From Myrica gale (lineage: Eukaryota; Streptophyta; Magnoliopsida; Fagales; Myricaceae), in the NCBI GenBank assembly GCA_963930655.1, contig OZ005607.1, positions 18,922,374-18,986,373 of the forward strand: 64,000 nt of DNA, in the 5' to 3' direction. Below the pieces are notes generated by a model. That model made no database searches and was not told the origin of the DNA. It was given only the letters and a program-made list of their open reading frames with translations. How positions within the stretch are numbered: position 1 is the first letter of the stretch; the number at the start of each line of letters is the position of its first letter. The position numbers were made by a program, and so were the translations under genes. Below are positions 58,310 to 64,000 of the stretch, in pieces.

Positions 58310-59109
58310 GTCAATCCATTTGGGACGCTTGAATTAAAGCCTACCCACTCAAGGGTCGTAGTTTTTGGGCTGTTAAAGCACCAGGTGATGACTGCTCGGT
58401 CTTAGACGCCTTGCGTGTTCCGCCATCGGCCATGTTATCGGTAACAGGAGAACCACGTTTACAGACACATAGATTGAGTGAAGCTAGCAGAAATTATCCC
58501 ATTTCCTTAAAGAACACCAACGGCTACCAAACCTGAATCATGAAGTCATACATGCAATCTTATTAATATGAGGTTGTTGTATTAGAAATCATTTGCATCA
58601 GAAATACATGCCCGGTATCAGCTCATTGAATATCACTGCTGAACACTACCCCACGAAGTTTCCTGTTTAAGGGCAACTTTTTATTCAGCAATTTTTAAAA
58701 AAAATTAGTGATATTTTGAAATTGAGGTAGTCTAGAATTTTATTGAGTTCTGTAAAAACCGCAGTTAAAATTTTGATATATGTTTGAGAAATATTGAAAT
58801 TTTTTGGAAGTTTATATAGTTGGAAAAAAAGTGAAGAGATAGATTATTTGAGTCAATTTTTTTATATTTTCTGTGATATAAAAAGATATTTAATGTGGGA
58901 GAGAGACATGATTTTCAAGTATTTTATTATTATTTTTAAAATTTTGAAATTAAAATAAAAAAGATAAATTATTGTGGGCCCCTTAATCGATTTAAAATTT
59001 AAAAAAAATAAAATAAAATTTGAGACAAAAATTCATATTTGCATCTAAAAATTCAAAAAATCTCATAAGTTTTAGCAAAATCTGCCCACGTACCACGCCC
59101 ATGTAAATT
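58310..59109. other. Non-coding part of D2
   Basis: Matches 18950-19785 of D1 with small indels in the AT-rich part. No gene is seen. Confidence 0.5.
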
Positions 59110-59762
59110 AACCTGTAAGTTCGTAAACCTGTCAAGGTGTGGAATTACTCACTCATAACACTCTTATAGGTGAGTTTTGCTGAGTTGGGAGATCTAAGGT
59201 TGCTTTAGAGCTACTCCGTAAAATGCTACAATTTGGGCAACATCCAGATTACCAAACTTGTGCTATTTTGTTGGATGACCTGTTTAAGAACAAACTATTA
59301 ACTCAAGCAATGACATTATTTCAACAGATGGAAGACAAAAGATTGGAACTTCCTATTATTGTTTATAACATCTTAATTGATGCTATGTGTGATGCCGGTA
59401 AACTTACAACTGCTAGAGAAGTCTTTTATAGTCTTCCTACCAAAGGTTTGCAACCGGATGTTCGGATGTACAATATAATGATCAAAGGATTTTGCAAAGA
59501 TAGACTTATAAATGAGGCATATGAACTACTTGAGCAAATGGACAGGAACAATTGCTCACCTAATGACTATACATATAACACAATCATTCAAGGGCTTTTG
59601 CTGCATGATAAGACATCAAAATCAATTAAGTATACCCAAACGATGCTTGGCAAGGGTTTCTCTGCAGATGCAACCATTGTAACCATGTTTGTCGACTTGT
59701 TGTCTGCTGATCAGCCAGATAAAATTGTTCAGGGGTTTTTTCAAAGTCTTAAAATTTTCTAA
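59110..59762 (+). pseudogene. RFL-type PPR gene C-terminal fragment (D2)
   Basis: The frame from 59223 to 59762 (179 codons) is open and reads as consecutive 35-residue PPR units: CAILLDDLFKNKLLTQAMTL, VYNILIDAMCDAGKLTTARE, MYNIMIKGFCKDRLINEAYE and YTYNTIIQGLLLHDKTSKSI. The family-typical tail GKGFSADATIVTMFVDLLSA follows. Remains of one more repeat upstream (59110-59222) are out of frame. RFL proteins normally have an organelle-targeting peptide and more than 12 repeats; neither is present, and AT-rich DNA precedes it. It is therefore a truncated gene even though this copy has no CACTA insert. Confidence 0.85.
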
Positions 59763-60012
59763 TTTTTCAAAATGACGAAAAATTATAAGGGGGGTATGTC
59801 TTTCCATGTCCTTGGACTAGTTTGTTTGGTGCTGCTCCTCTTTTGTTATCTTTCCTCCCAATAATCTGTGAATTAACTCGTGGTTTGAGCTAGGTCTGTC
59901 TTTCTAATGTTGATTTCATAATGCGGCTTATGTTATTAGCAGTCTTTGTTGATTATGATTGTATGCTCATTGGCCCATCTAGAGTACTGGGATGTTGTAA
60001 ACGAATTATAGA

Positions 60013-62165
60013 TGCCCCCTCGATTAAACATCTCTTCTTTGCAGACGATGTCCTGTTTTTTTCTCGTGCCTCTCTCCATGATGCTCAGCATCTCAATCAT
60101 TGTCTTGATACTTATATGTCTTGGTCGGGGAAAATATTAAACAGCCAAAAATCTGTTATATATTTCAGCTGAAATCTTTCAGCTCAGCAGGCTATGTGTA
60201 TTGCTGATTTACTGCACTTACAGCGTATGCCATCTCAGTTGCGACATCTAGGGCTGCCTCTAATTTTCCCCCTCTCGAAATCTAGTGTATTAACTGAAAT
60301 CCAAGATAAATTTCTCCATCGAATTGCGGGCTGAAAAGCTAAATTATTATCTCAAGCGGTCGTACCACTTTGCTACAGACGGTAGCCACATCCATGCCTT
60401 CGTATGTCATGAGCTCTTTATTATTACCCTCTGGCTGGATTTCTTCTCTTAATAGGCAACTAAAAAAAATTTGGTGGGGATTTGATCCCTCACGTCCCCA
60501 TCATTTGTCCTTTAAATCTTGGCATTCCATGTGTTTGCCTAAAGTAATGAGGGGACTAGGTATTCATTGCCTCTCCCGCATGAATGTTTCTTTGTTGGCT
60601 CGTCAGGGCTGGAAGTTGATCACATCAGCTCCTTCTCTTTAGGTTTAACTTTGTCAGGCCAAATATCTTCGGTCCCATGCTATCTGGACTTCTCCATCCC
60701 CTAGGGTGGCAACATGGGCTTGGACTTGGAGAGGCATCCTCTCTCTTATTCCTCATCTTCGGTCCGGTGCTTGTAGGCATGTTCGAGATAGGGCCAACAC
60801 TCGTGTGGCAGGACCCGTGGGTCGTAGGTATGCTTAATTTTTTACCTCGCCCACGCACCACTGTTAGGCCTGAACGGAACGGTGATCGGGTTAGCTCTCT
60901 TATATCTCCCATTTCCCATCAATGGGATTGGGCTCTCTTGTATGAACGCTTTGACGATGTCACCATTTCTCATATTCTTCAACTACCTGCTCCTATGCTT
61001 GGTCATTCCGATCGTTGGGTATGGACTTTAGATGCTTCTGACCAGTATTCCACTAAGTCTATGTACCGCTCTCTCCTTCCTCCCTTTGCAGCCGCAGCTA
61101 GCCCCCTTAGTATTCAGCAATGGAAGAAACTATGGAAGCTTCCTCTTCATGAGTGTTTGCGCTTATTACTATGGAAATTGGCTTGGAACCTTCTTCCAAC
61201 ACGTGCTCGTATTGATTTGATTATTCACAGAGAAGCTTTGCCTACTAGTCTCTGCTCCTTTTGTCATGCCCAGCTTGAACACATGAATAATTTATTTTTG
61301 GAATGTATTATCAGCCGCATCATTTGGCAGGAAGCTTCTTGGCCGATTATGATTGATCGCTTTGCGAACCTCCCTATTACTTCTTGGTTTTTTGTTATTC
61401 TTGATCCCTCTGTTATTGCTATTCCTCTCATTGATCACCATTATTTTCAATTGTATGCAGTCATTGCTATTGATCTTGTTTGGTTTGAAAGGAATCAGAT
61501 TGTTCATGGCTGTCCTCCTTTATCCTTCTCTCAGCTAGTTGCTCGCATCCACCAAACTACACTTCGTCATTTAGAGGCTTGGCGGGTCCATCATCCAATT
61601 TCTTTGGCTGTGTGGCAACCTCCTCCCTTGGGTGCTTTCAAAATCAATGTGGATATAGCAACTAGATCTTCTTTCTCTATGTCTGCTTATGTTTGTCGTG
61701 ATGATTCTAGGCTGATCATTTATGCGGAGACTCGTCGTCTTTAATTGGTGGATCCTACTGTTGGTGAGGCTGAAGCATTATGGCTTGGGTTCTTAGCGAC
61801 AGCTCATCTATCCTTGGATCGTGTCTATTTTGAGGGGGATTCCCTGATCGTCATGGATGCTGTTCACCGAGACATTTATGGTTGTCCTTGGAAGCTAGAA
61901 TCTATTATTTCTCGGATTAAGGAAAGATTGCAGGCTCATAAGTTTTTTTCTTGTTCTTTTATTCCTAGAAGTGCAAATCGAGTTGCACATTGTCTTGCCC
62001 AATGGGCTGCTACTTCCTCCCGGGAAGGTAGCTTTCCCGAATTTTGTGGGCACCCTTCTAGGTTCCCTTGGGTTTATGAAGGTTTCGAGCCTCCTTGAGA
62101 GGCCTCTGTTGTATATACACTCTCTTATATTATTATAATATAGTTGTTTTTCAAAAAAAAAAAAA
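60013..62165 (+). mobile_element. 5'-truncated LINE (L1 type with RNase H)
   Basis: The element begins inside the reverse transcriptase, with HLFFADDVLFFSRASLHDAQ carrying the catalytic FADD. The RT C-terminus follows (TSMPSYVMSSLLLPSGW, KKIWWGFDPS, LPKVMRGLGIHCLSRMN). A zinc-knuckle domain lies at about 61080-61330 (CSFCHAQLEHMNNLFLEC). An RNase H domain ends it. A poly(A) run closes it at 62165. ORF1, endonuclease and most of RT are missing. Stops, including a TAA at 61742 in RNase H, show it is dead. No target duplication can be seen, because the left flank is D sequence and the right flank is a different part of the unit. Confidence 0.93.
61636..62098 (+). pseudogene. LINE RNase H domain
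   Basis: FKINVDIATRSS gives the first catalytic Asp, GEAEALWLG the Glu and YFEGDSLIVMDAV the second Asp. RSANRVAHCLAQWA forms the C-terminal block of the plant LINE-associated RNase H. A stop codon splits the domain at 61742-61744. Confidence 0.85.
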
Positions 62166-62320
62166 GCTTCACAGAGGTAATTTGGGGGGGTTTTTTTACT
62201 ACCTCATTTCCAGCATAACTTTCAGCTAGCTTTCCATTAGTAACTGGCATGGTCTGAATGCTGATCCTGAAAGATTTTAATGAGCCACTGGGAAATGGAA
62301 GGCAGAGCTGAATTAGATAA
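62166..62320. repeat. One unit of the 145-bp repeat
   Basis: CTTCACAGAGGTAATTTGG, AGCATAACTTTCAGCTAGC, CCATTAGTAACTGGCATGG and ACTGGGAAATGGAAGGCAGA match the last unit of the array (about 27000-27150). It directly follows the LINE poly(A). Confidence 0.85.
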
Positions 62321-62389
62321 TTACTGTTCTCTACATCAATTGAAGGTTTATGCAAAAGAAAGGTAATAATAACGTGGTATTTGTTCTAG

Positions 62390-63507
62390 CATTTAAGATT
62401 GTCCTTGGTTTTCTTCAAGATATAGTGATTGTTGTGATTGCTGAATAGCGTTTTCATTATTTCTATTGATCCTATGCAAACTATCCAACCAATGCTATCT
62501 CATTTTGTTTGACCTTTAGTCCATTCCTCTGTTTGTATTGGTTGTATGTAGAATCATTTAATGCATTTCTTTTACAGCTGGACAAGGATGATATCAAGAA
62601 TTGCATTAGCAGCATATCTCTTCTTCAGTATTTGGGGAGATGAGGCAATATCCATCTCTAAATCCTTAACATGAAGTGGAGAAATACATGCAACAATCAA
62701 GTTCTTCTATGTTATGGATTGTCAGAAGCTGGGGGCAATAGCAAAGAGGTTTCATCACAACTCACTTCTTGAATATATTGATATCTTGAGTCGCGAAAAT
62801 CTTAAATAGTTACCTGCGCGCATACACAACCGTAGCCATCTCGATCAAATTTCTATTAGTAATTTTCCAACTCTAGTTTTCTCCCCAGATGCAGTGTTGT
62901 CTCCTGCCAACCTTAGAGCTACTTGAGATTTCCAGCAAGATAATGCCGGCCCTGTTCAAGTCCATAGAAAACCTCTTGCTTTCTTGGAAGAATTAAACTA
63001 TGGAAATGCGCAAGCACTGTATCCTTTGTGGGAGAGGGTTTTTCCACCAGCCTAACTTCACTTGAGAACGGTGATCTCAACATCACCGATTTGTTGCTTA
63101 GGTGAGGATTGCCTAGACTTATCTTTTTTAAACAATTTCTCATTGCTGGATGATGTCCATATCTGGTGTCCTTTCCAGCTTTGATGCTGCCTGCCTCTCT
63201 AACCAGCCTCACCATTGCTAGCTTCCCAAATCTGAAATACCTGTCTTCTGAAGGCCTTCAAATCCTCACCTCTCTTGAAGACCTGTCTATACCAAATGAG
63301 GCTGTTTACAAAAAGCTTGTGTCCTTTCCAGAGCCTCCCTCACTCCTACCACTTCATATCAGAGGATGTTCTCTGTTGAAAAAACGTTGCAAGAAAGATC
63401 AAGGAAGAGACTGGTTTAAGATAGCGCATATCCCTTGCATTGTTACTGATGACAAGTTCATTTATGGCCCAGAGATTGAGTATTTGTGTCGGGGTAGACT
63501 CCGATGA
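62390..63507 (+). pseudogene. R13L1-like NB-LRR 3' end, copy C
   Basis: Same arrangement as copy A: a non-coding leader (62390-62580), degraded LRR blocks (62580-63160), then an open C-terminal frame (63166-63507). That frame has LTSLTIASFPNLKYLSSEGL, TSLEDLSIPNEAVYKKLVSF, RGCSLLKKRCKKDQGRDWFK and the terminal block IAHIPCIVTDDKFIYGPEIE characteristic of R13L1/RPP13-like CNL receptors. The CC, NB-ARC and most LRRs are absent, so it is a 3' fragment. It is better preserved than copy A, whose tail is out of frame. Confidence 0.85.
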
Positions 63508-64000
63508 ATCTTCCTTCCATGGGTGGCATTCGCAAAGAGTTCAGTTCAAAAGGCTGAAGCAAGTTGTTACAATTCTCGAGTACATCAAGAAAAATTCCTG
63601 CGGAATGGCTGTTTACTTTATCTTGTTGATACTCTGTTTTTGTACTTTGATTATGTATATCCGTCCTTGAACATACAGCTAATTAAAGTACAAGAAGATT
63701 AAAGTACAACTGTACAAGAAGCAACAAACAACTTGGTCCATAGAATAACAGCAAAGTAAAGTCAGTAGTTTAAATTAAGTAAATAAGAAGCAATTTCACT
63801 TTTCAGAAAAACAAAAATTTCAAACAGATAAAAGTGGACGGCATTGGTTGTTCTATTGTTTTGGTATCTTTGAAAGGGTTAATAACTATTTTGGTTCTTG
63901 GGCCTTACACCCTTTTAAAAAATGGTCTCTAGGTTTTCAATTTTCTCAAATAAGTTATTAGGTTATTGTTGTTTGTCGATTTAATTTTTCCGTACCTTAT
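63508..64000. other. Flank shared with copy A
   Basis: Matches 12623-13110 almost throughout (GTTCAGTTCAAAAGGCT, AATAAGAAGCAATTTCACTT, TGTTTGTCGATTTAA). In copy A this flank leads into D1, so another D unit may follow beyond the window. Confidence 0.75.

Larger units (their letters stand above)
53672..60012. repeat. Segmental duplication, unit D2
   Basis: Second copy of D1 (13256-23905), same strand and order. It lacks the MITE, the LINE piece and the CACTA of D1. It ends where a LINE begins at about 60013; up to that point (TCTAGAGTACT-GGATGTT) it follows D1 to about 23905. Confidence 0.9.

Noticed and set aside
1-64000. tRNA, rRNA, CRISPR array or bacterial-type operon
   Set aside because: None seen. 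The direct repeats present are transposon, LTR or tandem-repeat units, and gene structure with introns is plant-like.

Overview
The window looks like the nuclear genome of a eudicot plant, probably a woody rosid. The evidence is an AT-rich background, plant-type LINEs with an RNase H domain, Copia and Gypsy LTR elements, CACTA, Mutator and hAT DNA transposons, and remnants of typical plant families: a receptor-like LRR protein, R13L1/RPP13-like NB-LRR genes, a restorer-of-fertility-like PPR gene and a GDSL lipase. I cannot name the species. Almost every host gene here is broken. The best-preserved ones are small and lie in a duplicated segment.

Layout. 0-3 kb: LINE tail and a decayed LRR receptor-like protein on the minus strand. 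3-11 kb: gene-poor AT-rich DNA with the 3' end of a Copia element, a GDSL-lipase remnant and small hAT-type elements. 11.4-12.6 kb: R13L1-like fragment A. 13.25-23.9 kb: segment D1, holding a small CxxC/B3-like gene, a short secreted-type ORF, a hypothetical ORF and a PPR fragment split by a 3.2-kb CACTA element. 24-27.4 kb: a MITE, a foldback element, a roughly 145-bp tandem repeat and the leader of R13L1-like copy B. 27.4-53.7 kb: a 26-kb block of nested elements (LTR fragment, Copia fragment, an almost whole-length Gypsy element, then a synergin-gamma-like gene interrupted by a 5.1-kb Pack-MULE and a 4.6-kb probable solo LTR, closing with a CACTA terminus). 53.7-60 kb: segment D2, a second copy of D1. 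60-62.2 kb: a 5'-truncated LINE. 62.2-64 kb: one repeat unit and R13L1-like fragment C, followed by the same flank that precedes D1.

The main structural result is that [R13L1-like 3' end + flank + segment D] behaves as a tandem unit of about 10 kb. It appears as A-D1, B-D2 and C-(next unit probably outside the window), and each copy carries its own transposon insertions. Comparing copies gives empty-site proof for several insertions: the CACTA in the D1 PPR gene with a 3-bp target duplication, a foldback MITE seen only in D1, and a LINE in D2 that replaces about 3 kb present after D1.

The second result is the interrupted synergin-like gene. Its exons can be followed through a Mutator element with 107-bp terminal inverted repeats and a perfect 9-bp target duplication. 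That duplication covers a 5' splice site, and the element's first bases rebuild a GTGAGT donor. I see no evidence of an unknown defence system or other multi-gene machine. The novelty is in the structural biology of the repeats and in two small uncharacterised ORFs.
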